This document shows, piece by piece, positions 24,659-34,331 of a stretch of 64,000 nucleotides of DNA. Positions within the stretch are counted from its first letter, which is position 1; every line of letters begins with the position of its first letter. The notes below the pieces were generated by a model. It was not told where the DNA came from and ran no database searches. It was given only the letters and a program-made list of their open reading frames with translations. The position numbers and the translations under genes were made by a program. Origin of the DNA: an uncultured Prevotellaceae bacterium (lineage in GTDB: Bacteria > Bacteroidota > Bacteroidia > Bacteroidales > Bacteroidaceae); assembly GCA_902801375.1 (NCBI GenBank), contig CADCIB010000008.1, positions 57,970-121,969 on the forward strand. The letters run 5' to 3'.

Positions 24659-25456
24659 ATGTTGAAGAAAATATTGGTTGTTCCTGATGTACACGGACGG
24701 ATCTTTTGGAAGGAGCCCGTCGCCCGGTATATAGACTCGGTAGACAAGGTGGTTTTCCTGGGCGACTACCTCGACCCCTATCATGAGGAAGATGGAATGG
24801 CTGACGACATCTTCGAAAACCTGTTGGAGATTGTCGAGCTGAAACGAAAGAACATGGGGAAGGTGGTGCTGCTGAAAGGCAATCATGACCAGCATTACTA
24901 CTCGGAGCTTTTTCGCGACCTGGCTGGCGGAACCCGTATGGACAAACTGAACTGGGGGAAATACCACGCGTTTTTCTGTGAGAACGAAAGCCTGTTTCAG
25001 CTCGCTTGCTTAGAAGATGTGAAAGGTAGGCCGTTTGTGTTCTCACATGCAGGAATGACCGTGTATTGGCTGCACAAGGTGAATACAAACTTATGGCATC
25101 TGCCTGACAACAAGGTTTCCATAGGTGACCCCGAAATCATTGACCGCATCAACCTGTTGGACAAAGATGAGGCGGGGCAAACGCTCCTGTCGGTTGTGGG
25201 AAGTCGCCGGTCGTGGTTTGGCGAAAAGACGGGGAGCATCCTTTGGACTGACATACAAGAACACTCGCTTCCCGATGCCCCCAAAGTCTATGGAATGGAT
25301 GAGGCATTCCAGGTGTTTGGCCATTCAAGACTGAGAGAGGGGTTCGACAAAGTCGAGTATGGCCACTTGGCCATGATTGACTCGCGGCAATGCTTCATGG
25401 TGGACGAGGGCATCGAAGAGCGCATCGTGAGAATGGAAGAATATGAGAAACCATAG
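24659..25456 (+). CDS. Calcineurin-like metallophosphoesterase
   Basis: 265 residues, soluble. Metal-binding motifs of the PPP/PPM-like phosphoesterase fold: VVPDVHGR, FLGDYLDPY, LLKGNHDQHYY, VFSHAGMT and FGHSRLR. The arrangement, with the SHAG motif, resembles Ser/Thr protein phosphatases and Ap4A hydrolases. It is placed between rhuM (eight bases) and the menC-menE fusion (six bases), so all three may share one transcript. Substrate unknown. Confidence 0.85.
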   Translation: MLKKILVVPDVHGRIFWKEPVARYIDSVDKVVFLGDYLDPYHEEDGMADDIFENLLEIVELKRKNMGKVVLLKGNHDQHYYSELFRDLAGGTRMDKLNWGKYHAFFCENESLFQLACLEDVKGRPFVFSHAGMTVYWLHKVNTNLWHLPDNKVSIGDPEIIDRINLLDKDEAGQTLLSVVGSRRSWFGEKTGSILWTDIQEHSLPDAPKVYGMDEAFQVFGHSRLREGFDKVEYGHLAMIDSRQCFMVDEGIEERIVRMEEYEKP

Positions 25457-25461
25457 CGTGT

Positions 25462-27531
25462 ATGGAAACAAAAGACCTTAGAATCGATATCAGTGAGCGC
25501 GTGCTGCATTTCAAGCAGCCGGCGGGCACGTCGCGCGGCACTTACTTGACGCGGCGTTCGTGGTTCGTGACCGTCAGCGACGGCGTGCATACAGGTGTGG
25601 GCGAGTGTGCCCCGCTGCCCAATCTTTCGTGCGACGACCTGCCCGACTATGGGAGGGTGCTTCGCGAGGTGTGCGATGAGGTGTGCCTGTTGAGAGCGGA
25701 GAGCGGAGAGAAGTGTCTGCTCGATGTGGAACGGCTGCGTCGTTATCCCTCGATGCTCTTTGGACTAGAGACGGCCTTCCGCCACATGCAATGTGGCAGC
25801 TACATGCTCTTCGACACGCCGTTTGGACGTGGCGAGGAGGGAATACCCATCAACGGACTGGTGTGGATGGGCAGCCACGAGGAGATGCTCCAGCGCATGG
25901 AAGAGAAGGTGAAGGGCGGTTTCCGTTGCGTGAAACTGAAAATCGGCGCCATCGGTTTCGACGAGGAATTGGACTTGATACGTCGGCTGCGCAGCCGGTT
26001 CTCGCGACAGGATATTGAGTTGCGCGTGGATGCGAACGGAGCCTTCGCGCCTGAAGAGGCTTTGCAGAAACTGGAGCAACTCTCCCGATACGATATCCAC
26101 TCGATAGAGCAGCCCATCCGTCAGGGACAATGGGAGGAGATGGCCCGCCTGTGTCAGGCGTCGCCGTTGCCCATCGCGCTCGACGAGGAGCTCATCGGCG
26201 TGAACGGTGCTGAGGAGAAAGCCCAGCTTCTGGACACCATCGCGCCCGCGTACATTATCTTGAAGCCCTCGCTCCACGGAGGTATGGCGGGCAGCACGGA
26301 ATGGATTCGGCTGGCTCGCGAACGTGGCATCGGCTCGTGGATAACGAGTGCGCTGGAGAGCAACGTCGGACTGAATGCCATTGCCCACTTCACGGCCCAC
26401 ACATACGGTTCCAACATCCAAATGCCGCAGGGCTTGGGCACGGGGCAGCTCTTCACGGACAATATACCCATGCCGCTGGAGATAAGGGAGGATCGGTTGT
26501 GGTGCGAAGGTGCGAAGGTGCGTGGGTGCGAAGGTGCGAGGGTGCGAAACTTCCTCGCCGAATGGCACAACGATAACCCGCGGGTGCTGGTCCATACGAG
26601 CGGCTCCACGGGCAAGCCCAAGGCTCTATGGGTGGAGAAACGGCGGATGCTGGCCTCTGCCCGTATCACCTGCGACTTCCTTGGACTGAAGGAAGGCGAC
26701 ACGGCTCTGCTCTGTATGCCGCTCGACTACATAGCCGGAAAGATGATGGTGGTGCGTGCCATAGAGCGGAAACTGCGGCTTATCGAGGTGAAGCCCTCGG
26801 GCCATCCTCTGGCCGATTTGCCAAGAGGGGGGGAGGAGGAGATTGTGTTTGCCGCGATGGTTCCCATGCAGGTGTGGAACTCCCTGCAGGTGCCAGAGGA
26901 GCGCGAGCGCCTGCGACAGATACGGCATCTCATCATCGGCGGCGGGGCCATCGACGAAGCGTTGGCACGCGAACTGAAGGATTTCCCCCATGCCGTATGG
27001 AGCACCTATGGCATGACGGAAACACTCTCGCACATCGCCCTGAGGCGACTGAACGGCCCAGGGGCATCGGAGTGGTACACGCCCCTGCCTGATGTGCGTG
27101 TGTGGACGAACGAAGAGGGCTGCTTGGTGGTTGATGCGCCGCAGGTGTGCGACGGGCCGATGGTGACGAATGATATAGGCACTGTCCTGCCGTCCTCCCA
27201 GGGTGGGGCTTTCCGCATCCTTGGCCGCAAGGACAATGTCGTCTGCTCTGGGGGCATCAAGATACAGGCGGAGGAGGTGGAGCGTCTCTTGGCTCCGAGC
27301 ATGAAAAAACCGTTCGCCATCACCAAGCGAACGGATGAGAAATATGGTGAAATCGTGGTGCTGCTGACAGAGGAGGACAACCTCGACGCTGTGAAAGAGG
27401 TTTGTGAGGCGGTGCTCCCTAAATACTGGCGACCGCGCCTCTACCTGCATATCGACGCGCTCCCCACGACGGAGACGGGAAAACCTGCCCGCAAGAGGAT
27501 GGCGGAGATAGCCGAGGCGGCTGACGTCTGA
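25462..27531 (+). CDS. menC-menE: Fused o-succinylbenzoate synthase / o-succinylbenzoate-CoA ligase
   Basis: 689 residues. Residues 1-346 are MenC, an enolase-superfamily enzyme, with K158-x-K160, D190 (RVDANG), E216 (IEQP), D241 and K268 (ILKPSLHGG). Residues about 366-689 are MenE, an AMP-forming acyl-CoA ligase of the short Bacteroidetes type, with P-loop TSGSTGKPK (379-387), STYGMTET (514-521), RILGRKDNVVCSGGIKI and the C-terminal GKPARK lysine. The protein makes OSB and then activates it to OSB-CoA. Residues 347-363 between the domains are encoded by six 8-bp repeats, so the fusion appears to rest on a repeat. A second repeat (GAGAGCG units at 25692-25712) lies in the MenC part at residues 78-84. 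aroB is convergent, eight bases away. Confidence 0.93.
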   Translation: METKDLRIDISERVLHFKQPAGTSRGTYLTRRSWFVTVSDGVHTGVGECAPLPNLSCDDLPDYGRVLREVCDEVCLLRAESGEKCLLDVERLRRYPSMLFGLETAFRHMQCGSYMLFDTPFGRGEEGIPINGLVWMGSHEEMLQRMEEKVKGGFRCVKLKIGAIGFDEELDLIRRLRSRFSRQDIELRVDANGAFAPEEALQKLEQLSRYDIHSIEQPIRQGQWEEMARLCQASPLPIALDEELIGVNGAEEKAQLLDTIAPAYIILKPSLHGGMAGSTEWIRLARERGIGSWITSALESNVGLNAIAHFTAHTYGSNIQMPQGLGTGQLFTDNIPMPLEIREDRLWCEGAKVRGCEGARVRNFLAEWHNDNPRVLVHTSGSTGKPKALWVEKRRMLASARITCDFLGLKEGDTALLCMPLDYIAGKMMVVRAIERKLRLIEVKPSGHPLADLPRGGEEEIVFAAMVPMQVWNSLQVPEERERLRQIRHLIIGGGAIDEALARELKDFPHAVWSTYGMTETLSHIALRRLNGPGASEWYTPLPDVRVWTNEEGCLVVDAPQVCDGPMVTNDIGTVLPSSQGGAFRILGRKDNVVCSGGIKIQAEEVERLLAPSMKKPFAITKRTDEKYGEIVVLLTEEDNLDAVKEVCEAVLPKYWRPRLYLHIDALPTTETGKPARKRMAEIAEAADV
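26501..26548. repeat. Six tandem octanucleotides at the menC-menE junction
   Basis: GGTGCGAA, GGTGCGAA, GGTGCGTG, GGTGCGAA, GGTGCGAG, GGTGCGAA in a row: 48 bases, 16 codons. Because the unit is eight bases, loss or gain of one unit would shift MenE out of the MenC frame. Confidence 0.95.
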
Positions 27532-27539
27532 GGCGTGGC

Positions 27540-28640
27540 TCAGCCTTCTCGCAGGAAGTCGAGTGCCTCTTTGATTTCCTCATCGTTGGCCGTCTGGTTG
27601 ATGCGGATGTCGCCGATGGCTGACAGCAGGGTGAAGTTGATGCCCGCCAAATTGTTCTTCTTGTCGTGGCGCATCAAAGCGATTAGTGCGTCGTAGTCGT
27701 CGCAGGTGATGCCTACTTCGCCGTAGTATGCGCGGATGGTGCTTGCCGCCTGGCGTAGCACTTCTGTGGGGAAACCGCATTTCATCGTGCTCAGATACAG
27801 CTCGCATACAAGGCCATAGGCTACGGCATAGCCGTGTTTGAGTGGGGTGATGTGAGAGGTGGTGTTCTGGGGATGCGATGCCGACAGATAGGAATAACTC
27901 TCCAGCGCATGGCCAACGGTGTGCCCCAGGTTGAGGGCCTTTCTGATGTCTTGCTCCTTGGGGTCGGCCTCCACGATGCGTTGTTTCACAGCGATGCTTC
28001 GCTGAAGCAGCGAGCAAGCCTCGCTCCCCACTCCTCGCTCTTCGCTTCTCGACAAAAACTGTTCACCCCAATTGAGTGTTTCTGCCCACAGCGCCTTGCT
28101 GTCGAGCAGCCCGTGCTTCAGCATCTCAGCATATCCCGATAGCAGGTCCTGAGTGTGGAGCGTCTGCAGGAATGGAGTGTGGAGGATGACGCAGTGTGGG
28201 TGGCAGAAAACACCAACCTCATTCTTCAGCCCGCCCAGGTTCACTCCCGTCTTGCCGCCTGTGCTGGCGTCGACCATGGCCAGGAGCGAGGTGGGGATGT
28301 TGATGAAATTGATGCCGCGCTTGAAAGTGGCGGCCACAAAGCCGCCAAGGTCGGTCACCATGCCGCCGCCCAAGTTAATCAGGCACGAGTGGCGCGTGGC
28401 TCCCAGCTGGCTCAGTTGTTCCCAGACATGGGTTGCCGTGGCGATGGTCTTCTGCTCGTCGCCAGCGGGAATGGTCAGCAGGTGGGCCTTCCTCAAACAG
28501 AGGAAGTCTTTCACCACGGGCCAACAAAGCGAGGCCGTGTTTTCGTCGGTCAGGACAAAAAGCCCGTCGTGTTCGCACTCGGAGAGTGCAATGACCAAAT
28601 CTTCTTGGAAATTTCTTGTTGTTACAATTCTCTCATTCAT
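27540..28640 (-). CDS. aroB: 3-dehydroquinate synthase
   Basis: 366 residues from the ATG at 28640 (MNERIVTTRNFQ). The open frame runs much further upstream, but that part is antisense to the receptor gene. NAD+-dependent second step of the shikimate pathway. Marks: LTIPAGDEQKT, INLGGGMVTDLGGFVAATFKRGI, NIPTSLLAMVDASTGGKTGVN, GYAEMLKHGLL and LNLGHTVGHALES with the metal-binding residues E, H and H. A short segment at about residues 202-207 (ERGVGSE) is encoded by an 18-base sequence also found at 39980, probably a small inserted repeat. AroB supplies chorismate, used by the men genes in this window. Confidence 0.94.
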   Translation of the reverse strand: MNERIVTTRNFQEDLVIALSECEHDGLFVLTDENTASLCWPVVKDFLCLRKAHLLTIPAGDEQKTIATATHVWEQLSQLGATRHSCLINLGGGMVTDLGGFVAATFKRGINFINIPTSLLAMVDASTGGKTGVNLGGLKNEVGVFCHPHCVILHTPFLQTLHTQDLLSGYAEMLKHGLLDSKALWAETLNWGEQFLSRSEERGVGSEACSLLQRSIAVKQRIVEADPKEQDIRKALNLGHTVGHALESYSYLSASHPQNTTSHITPLKHGYAVAYGLVCELYLSTMKCGFPTEVLRQAASTIRAYYGEVGITCDDYDALIALMRHDKKNNLAGINFTLLSAIGDIRINQTANDEEIKEALDFLREG

Positions 28641-28699
28641 CGTTATTATTCTCCTCCACAAAATCGGTTTACTTGATGACACACACTTATCTCTGTGTG

Positions 28700-28707
28700 C
28701 AAAGGTA
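28700..28707 (-). promoter_or_regulatory. -7 box of aroB
   Basis: Minus-strand TACCTTTG at 28707-28700, about 60 bases before the aroB ATG. Confidence 0.55.
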
Positions 28708-28814
28708 GGCATAATTTCTGAATGACGATGTTTTTTTAACTTCTTTAATATTATTTGGCTTAAACAATTGACATAAATCATCGTCTTACACTTAAAAAAG
28801 CGAATAAATACAAG

Positions 28815-31769
28815 ATGAAAAGATTCAATCTCTTGCTGCTCGTGATAGTCATATCGATAGCAGCTACAGCACAAAACCGCAGGATAACAGGAACCATCGT
28901 AGATAAAGACTCGAAGGAAGCCGTCATGCAAGCGACTGTCCAGCTGCTCAAGCCGGACAGCACTTTTGTGGGTGGTGCCGTGAGCGACATGGACGGACAT
29001 TTTGCCGTCGATGCACCCAAGAACGGCAAGTACTTGGTGAAGATTTCGTGCGTGGGTTATAAGACCTTGGTGAAAGACATCAACATCGAGAAGAATGCCG
29101 ATGTTGCCTTGGGCACCATCCCGTTTGCCACTGACGCTATCATGCTGAAAGGCGCGGAGGTGACGGCGCAAGCCGCCAAGGTGACGGTGAAGAAAGACAC
29201 CTTCGTCTATAACGCATCGGCCTATCGCACGCCGGAAGGTTCGGTGGTGGAGGAATTGGTGAAGAAACTGCCAGGCGCACAAGTGGGCGATGACGGCAAA
29301 ATCACCATCAATGGCAAAGAAGTGAAGAAGATTTTGGTTGACGGCAAGGAGTTCATGACCGGCGACACGGAAACGGCCATGAAGAACCTGCCCACCAGCA
29401 TCATCAACAACATCAAGGCCTACGACCAGAAGAGCGACCTCGCTCGCGTGACCGGCATTGAGGACGGCAATGAGGAGACGGTGCTCGACTTTGGCATCAA
29501 GCCTGGCATGAACAAGGGTATGTTCTCCAACATCGACCTCTCTGTGGGAACACGCCACCGCTATAGCGATCGCGTGATGATGGCATGGTTCAAGGACAAG
29601 TACCGCATTATGGGATTCGGCAATGCTAACAATACCAACGACATGGGGTTCCCTGGTGGCGGCGGAGGAGGCCGATGGGGGCAGCGCAACGGACTGAATG
29701 CCTCGAAGATGGTGGGCGTGAACTTCAACTACAACGATAAGGACCGCTTGGAGATGGATGCCAGTGTGCGCTGGAACCACCGCGATGGCGATGTGTGGTC
29801 GCGCACAGCGGCTGAGCTCTTCAACGGCAATGTGTCGTCGTTCCAGAATTCGCTGAATCAGAACTATTCCCGTTCGAACCGCTGGGACATGCGCTTCCGC
29901 ATGGAGTGGAAGCCCGACACGATGACCAATATCATGTTCCGTCCGTCGGTGCGCCTCAACAGCAGCGACGGCAACAACTCCAGCCGCTCGGCTACGTTCA
30001 CAGAAGATCCCTATCTCTTCGTGACCGACCCGCTGGCTACCGTTTCGATAGAGCAGCTGGCTGCCGACAGCCTGGCCGTGAACACCCGCAAGAACGGTAG
30101 CATCAGCTACAGTGACAATACGTCAGTGGACGCCATGTTGCAGTTGAACCGCAAACTGAACTCCAAGGGACGTAACATCACCTTGCGTGGCGACTTCAGC
30201 TACAGCGATGCCGAGAGCAAGAATGTGTCTGCGTCGGACGTCATCCTCTATCAGGTACGTACCGCCGCTGGCAATGACTCCACCTACTACACCAATCGCT
30301 ACAACCTGACTCCCACGAAGAACTGGAGCTATTCGGCACAGGCCACTTATAGCGAGCCCATCTTCGACCGCACCTACTTGCAGTTCTCCTACCAATTCAA
30401 ATATAACTATAGCAAGAGCGACCGTTCCACCTACGATTTCTCTTGGCTGCCGACGAATGTCTTCGAGGGCGTGACACCCGCCTACCGGGCATGGGATCGC
30501 TATCTGTCGCGCGTGTCGTCGCCTCTCGACGGATTTCTCGACACGAACCTGAGCCGTTTCTCAGAATATAAGAACTATATCCATGAGATGAATGTCATGC
30601 TGCGATGGGTGCGCGAGAAGTATAGGCTGAATGCCGGTGTGATGCTCCAGCCGCAGCAGACCAATTTTGTGCAGGACTATCAGAGCATTCATACCGATAC
30701 CACGCGCCACGTGTTTAACATTGCGCCGACTTTCGAGTTCCGATACAATCCGAACAACACCACCGAACTCCGAATGAATTACCGTGGTTCGACCTCGCAA
30801 CCATCGATGAGCGACCTGCTCGATATTACTGACGACAGCGACCCGCTGAACATCACCAAGGGTAATCCTGGGTTGAAACCCTCGTTCACCAACTCGTTCC
30901 GGTTGTTCTACAATACGTACATCATGAACCACCAGCGTGCCATCATGACCTTTGCCAATTTCAGTACGACGCGCAACTCCATCTCGAACCTCGTCACCTA
31001 CGACCCCACTACGGGCGGACGCACCACACGGCCGGAGAACATCAACGGCAACTGGAATGCCAACTGGGGCGGCATGTTCAACACCGCCATCGACTCGGCC
31101 GGCGTGTGGAATGTGAACACGTTCACCATGCTTAACTATAATAATTATGTAGGATATTTGGACATGGGAGCTGCCAAGGGTTCTCAGAAGAACACTACAC
31201 GCACCACCAGCCTGACAGAGCGTTTGCAAGGCAGTTTCCGAAAGGATTGGATAGAGGTGAGTCTTGACGGTTCGGTCAACTACATGCACACCAAGAACCT
31301 GTTGCAGTCGCAAAACAACCTCAACACCTGGCAGTTCTCCTATGGCGGAAACCTGAACGTGTATGCACCTTGGGGCACCAGTCTCTCCACCGACCTGCAC
31401 AACCAGAGCCGCCGGGGATATTCCGACAGTTCGATGAACACCAACGAGCTAATCTGGAACGCACAGATCTCGCAGAGTTTCCTCAAGGGCAAACCGCTGG
31501 TCGTGAGCTTGCAGTTCTATGATATCCTTCGCCAACAGAGCAACTACAGCCGCACCATCAATGCCATGCAGCGTAGCGACACGGAGTATAACAGCATCAC
31601 TTCCTACGCCATGCTTCACGTGACCTATCGTCTGAACATCTTCGGCGGCAAGGAAGCCCGCGACCAGATGTTCAACCAGGGGCCTGGCGGATTCCGTGGG
31701 CATGGTGGCTTTGGCGGTGGCCGCCCAGGCGGACGTCCTGGTGGCTTCGGCGGAGGACGCCCCCATTAA
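28815..31769 (+). CDS. TonB-dependent receptor-like outer-membrane beta-barrel protein
   Basis: 984 residues with signal peptide (MKRFNLLLLVIVISIAATAQ). Residues about 22-105 are a carboxypeptidase-regulatory-like domain (ITGTIVDKDSKEAVMQATVQL, KNGKYLVKISCVGYKTL). A plug-like region follows (GSVVEELVKKLPGAQVGDDGKITINGKEVKKILVDGKEF is its core), then a long barrel with many aromatic strand ends (outer-membrane beta-barrel family 3 type). The C-terminus is an unusual Gly/Arg/Pro tail of about 35 residues (PGGFRGHGGFGGGRPGG) after the last strand. Such proteins import ligands with TonB energy; no SusD partner is adjacent, so the ligand is unknown. Confidence 0.85.
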   Translation: MKRFNLLLLVIVISIAATAQNRRITGTIVDKDSKEAVMQATVQLLKPDSTFVGGAVSDMDGHFAVDAPKNGKYLVKISCVGYKTLVKDINIEKNADVALGTIPFATDAIMLKGAEVTAQAAKVTVKKDTFVYNASAYRTPEGSVVEELVKKLPGAQVGDDGKITINGKEVKKILVDGKEFMTGDTETAMKNLPTSIINNIKAYDQKSDLARVTGIEDGNEETVLDFGIKPGMNKGMFSNIDLSVGTRHRYSDRVMMAWFKDKYRIMGFGNANNTNDMGFPGGGGGGRWGQRNGLNASKMVGVNFNYNDKDRLEMDASVRWNHRDGDVWSRTAAELFNGNVSSFQNSLNQNYSRSNRWDMRFRMEWKPDTMTNIMFRPSVRLNSSDGNNSSRSATFTEDPYLFVTDPLATVSIEQLAADSLAVNTRKNGSISYSDNTSVDAMLQLNRKLNSKGRNITLRGDFSYSDAESKNVSASDVILYQVRTAAGNDSTYYTNRYNLTPTKNWSYSAQATYSEPIFDRTYLQFSYQFKYNYSKSDRSTYDFSWLPTNVFEGVTPAYRAWDRYLSRVSSPLDGFLDTNLSRFSEYKNYIHEMNVMLRWVREKYRLNAGVMLQPQQTNFVQDYQSIHTDTTRHVFNIAPTFEFRYNPNNTTELRMNYRGSTSQPSMSDLLDITDDSDPLNITKGNPGLKPSFTNSFRLFYNTYIMNHQRAIMTFANFSTTRNSISNLVTYDPTTGGRTTRPENINGNWNANWGGMFNTAIDSAGVWNVNTFTMLNYNNYVGYLDMGAAKGSQKNTTRTTSLTERLQGSFRKDWIEVSLDGSVNYMHTKNLLQSQNNLNTWQFSYGGNLNVYAPWGTSLSTDLHNQSRRGYSDSSMNTNELIWNAQISQSFLKGKPLVVSLQFYDILRQQSNYSRTINAMQRSDTEYNSITSYAMLHVTYRLNIFGGKEARDQMFNQGPGGFRGHGGFGGGRPGGRPGGFGGGRPH

Positions 31770-31827
31770 TCGCCTCTTCTTGATACGCATCTGAAAGTAG
31801 AGTCCATGGATGCTTTCGTGGCATTCG

Positions 31828-31861
31828 AGCCTAAAGAAAACTTAAAATCTTCAGGCTTTTG
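31828..31861 (+). terminator. Terminator of the receptor gene
   Basis: AGCCT-AAG (31828-31836, with one unpaired base) pairs with CTT-AGGCT (31849-31857), followed by TTTTG. The T-run overlaps the -33 element of the next promoter. Confidence 0.65.
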
Positions 31862-31891
31862 CAGCTAATTCCTCTATTTTGTGTAATTTTG
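31858..31891 (+). promoter_or_regulatory. Promoter of holB; decides its start
   Basis: TTTG at 31858-31861, 22 bases, TAATTTTG at 31884-31891. A TTG upstream at 31859 in the same frame lies before the transcript start, so the ATG at 31910 is the real start. Confidence 0.7.
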
Positions 31892-31909
31892 CATCGAATT
31901 TGCGCGCAA

Positions 31910-33028
31910 ATGGACTTTAACGAAGTGATAGGTCAGGGCGAGGTGATTGCCCGCTTGACAAATATGGTAGCCGAGGGGCGTCTGCCCCATGCCTTGCTAT
32001 TCTGCGGCCCAGAGGGTTGTGGGAAGATGGCTGTAGCCATGGCCTTCGCGTCGTTTCTGCTCACCCGCGACGAGAGTCATCGCGTCAATGCGGAGGCCAT
32101 GTTGCGGAAATGGCAGCACCCCGACTTGCTGTTTTCCTACCCCGTGATCCGTCCATCCGGCACAAATGCTGAGCATAAGATGGAGAGCGACGATTTCGCC
32201 AAGGAGTGGAACTCACTGATCATGGAAGGTCCGTATTTCTCGATGGATCAGTGGCTCGACCGCATGGGCGCTGCCAACCAGCAGGCGCAGATGGGTGTGG
32301 GCGAGAGCAACAGCTTGATAAGGAAACTGTCGTTGAAATCGAGTCAGGGTGGCTACAAAGTGAGTATCGTGTGGCTGCCGGAGCGGATGAACCTGGAGTG
32401 TGCCAACAAACTGCTCAAGCTGCTGGAGGAACCACCAGCGATGACGGTGTTTCTCTTGGTGTGTGAGCATCCCGAACAGCTGTTAGACACCATTCTCAGC
32501 CGCACGCAGCGCATCGACTTCAAGAAGATTGCGCAGGAAGAGGTGGAGCGGGCGCTGGCCGAGCAGCGTGGCATCGACAGCGACATGGCTCATCGCATAG
32601 CCCGTGTGGCCAACGGCAATTGGCTCAAGGCACTCGACGAACTCGACACGGGCAACGAGAACCGTCAGTTCTTCGACATGTTCAAGATGCTCATGCGGTT
32701 GGCTTATCAGCGCAATGCCAAGGAACTGAAGAGATGGAGCGAAGCCGTGTACGGCTATGGACGCGAAAAGCAGAAACGCATGCTGAGCTACTTCATGCGG
32801 ATGGTGCGCGAGAACTTCATGTTCAACTTCCAGCAGCCCAACCTCGTCTATATGACTCAGGAGGAAGAGGACTTTGCTCGCAACTTCGCCCGTTTCATTA
32901 ACGAGAAGAATGTGGTGGAGATGAACGAGCTGTTTGCCCGCGTGAGTCGTGACATTGGACAGAATGCCAACGCGAAGATTGAGTTCTTCGACATGGCGCT
33001 GAAGGTGGTCATGCTTCTGTTGCGTTAA
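31910..33028 (+). CDS. holB: DNA polymerase III delta' subunit-like clamp-loader ATPase
   Basis: 372 residues from the ATG at 31910. AAA+ clamp-loader fold: GQGEVIARLTNMVAEGRLPHALLFCGPEGCGKMAVAMAFA (with a P-loop GPEGCGK), WLPERMNLECANKLLKLLEEPPAMTVFLLV and LLDTILSRTQRIDF with the SRC-like sensor. A small zinc module is not seen between the P-loop and the second block. It is part of the clamp loader that puts the sliding clamp on DNA. Gene order holB-ricT-gldH is common in Bacteroidetes. Confidence 0.88.
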   Translation: MDFNEVIGQGEVIARLTNMVAEGRLPHALLFCGPEGCGKMAVAMAFASFLLTRDESHRVNAEAMLRKWQHPDLLFSYPVIRPSGTNAEHKMESDDFAKEWNSLIMEGPYFSMDQWLDRMGAANQQAQMGVGESNSLIRKLSLKSSQGGYKVSIVWLPERMNLECANKLLKLLEEPPAMTVFLLVCEHPEQLLDTILSRTQRIDFKKIAQEEVERALAEQRGIDSDMAHRIARVANGNWLKALDELDTGNENRQFFDMFKMLMRLAYQRNAKELKRWSEAVYGYGREKQKRMLSYFMRMVRENFMFNFQQPNLVYMTQEEEDFARNFARFINEKNVVEMNELFARVSRDIGQNANAKIEFFDMALKVVMLLLR

Positions 33029-33077
33029 CTGCCATAACAAACATTTAGAATAACGAAACAACATCAAAATACAATCA

Positions 33078-34331
33078 ATGGACTACAAGAACTTAAAATA
33101 TAGCATCAGCAATGGCTGCGACCGTGGACTCTGTCATCAGGCTTGTGGGCGTCAGGACCGACAGTTGAACACCTACGACTGGTTGGCCGACGTGCCTGGC
33201 AATGCTGAGGATACTGACCTCGTGGAGGTTCAGTTCAAGAACACTCGCAAGGGCTATTACCACAATGTGAACAATCTGGAACTGAAGAAGGGCGACATTG
33301 TGGCTGTAGAGGCCAATCCGGGTCATGATGTGGGTGTGGTGACGCTGACGGGAAGGCTGGTGAAACTGCAGTTGAAAAAGGCCAACTTGAAGTCGGCCGA
33401 CGATATCCGTCGCATCTATCGCATTGCCCGCCAAACCGATATCGACCGTTGGCGCGAAGCTAAAAGTCGCGAACACGATACGATGATCGAAAGCCGCCAG
33501 ATAGCCAAGAACCTCGGCCTGCAGATGAAAATAGGCGACGTGGAGTATCAGGGCGACGGTAACAAAGCCATCTTCTACTATATCGCCGATGAGCGCGTCG
33601 ACTTCCGCCAGCTGATCAAAGACTTGGCCGCGACATTCCATGTGCGCATCGAGATGAAGCAGATTGGCGCACGTCAGGAGGCTGGACGCATTGGTGGAAC
33701 GGGTCCTTGTGGGCGTGAACTGTGCTGTGCCACGTGGATGAAGAACTTCGTCAGCGTGAGCACCAATGCTGCCCGTTTTCAGGACATCTCGCTGAACCCG
33801 CAGAAGCTGGCTGGCATGTGTGCCAAACTGAAATGCTGCCTGAACTACGAGGTGGACGACTATATCGAGGCCAACCGCCGTTTGCCGTCACGCGACATTG
33901 TGCTTCAAACCGCTGACTGCGACTATTTCTTCTTCAAGAGCGACGCATTGGCACAACTTGTTTCCTATACAACAGAAAAGGGCAATCCCGCCAATCTGGA
34001 GACCATCAGCGTGAAGCGGGCATGGGAAATCATCGAGAAGAACAAAGCCGGCGAGAAACCCTTGTCGCTTGCTGACGACCATGCGCAGAAGAAGCAGGGT
34101 GGTCATGTCGACTTGCTTGCCGGTGAGAGCATCACACGCTTCGATCGGGCTAAGAAGAAGAAAAAGAAGAAGAGCGGGAAGGCGGGAGAGGCTCGCCAGG
34201 GAAAACCTGCGGGCATTGACGCGCAGAGGCCTCCCAAGAGTTCTGCACCCCAGAAACCCCAGGCTTCCCAAGCTTCAGCCAACCCCCAAAAGGCGCAGAA
34301 ACCCCAATCCAACAATACCCCCAAAGCGTAA
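33078..34331 (+). CDS. ricT: PSP1-domain RicT/YaaT-like protein
   Basis: 417 residues. PSP1 domain with the Cys-rich signature: GCDRGLCHQACG at the N-terminus, then GPCGRELCC and MCAKLKCCLNYE around 205-255, cysteines that in RicT proteins help to hold an Fe-S cluster in the RicA-RicF-RicT complex. That complex affects RNase Y-dependent mRNA processing and development in Bacillus; the partners are not visible here. The last ~75 residues are a Lys-run (KKKKKKK) followed by a Pro/Ala/Gln-rich tail, probably disordered. Its stop overlaps the start of gldH by one base. Confidence 0.85.
   Translation: MDYKNLKYSISNGCDRGLCHQACGRQDRQLNTYDWLADVPGNAEDTDLVEVQFKNTRKGYYHNVNNLELKKGDIVAVEANPGHDVGVVTLTGRLVKLQLKKANLKSADDIRRIYRIARQTDIDRWREAKSREHDTMIESRQIAKNLGLQMKIGDVEYQGDGNKAIFYYIADERVDFRQLIKDLAATFHVRIEMKQIGARQEAGRIGGTGPCGRELCCATWMKNFVSVSTNAARFQDISLNPQKLAGMCAKLKCCLNYEVDDYIEANRRLPSRDIVLQTADCDYFFFKSDALAQLVSYTTEKGNPANLETISVKRAWEIIEKNKAGEKPLSLADDHAQKKQGGHVDLLAGESITRFDRAKKKKKKKSGKAGEARQGKPAGIDAQRPPKSSAPQKPQASQASANPQKAQKPQSNNTPKA

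Noticed and set aside
28641-29780. N-terminal extension of the aroB frame to 746 residues
   Set aside because: It is antisense to the receptor gene; AroB begins with MNERIV at 28640 and has normal length, with a promoter just upstream.
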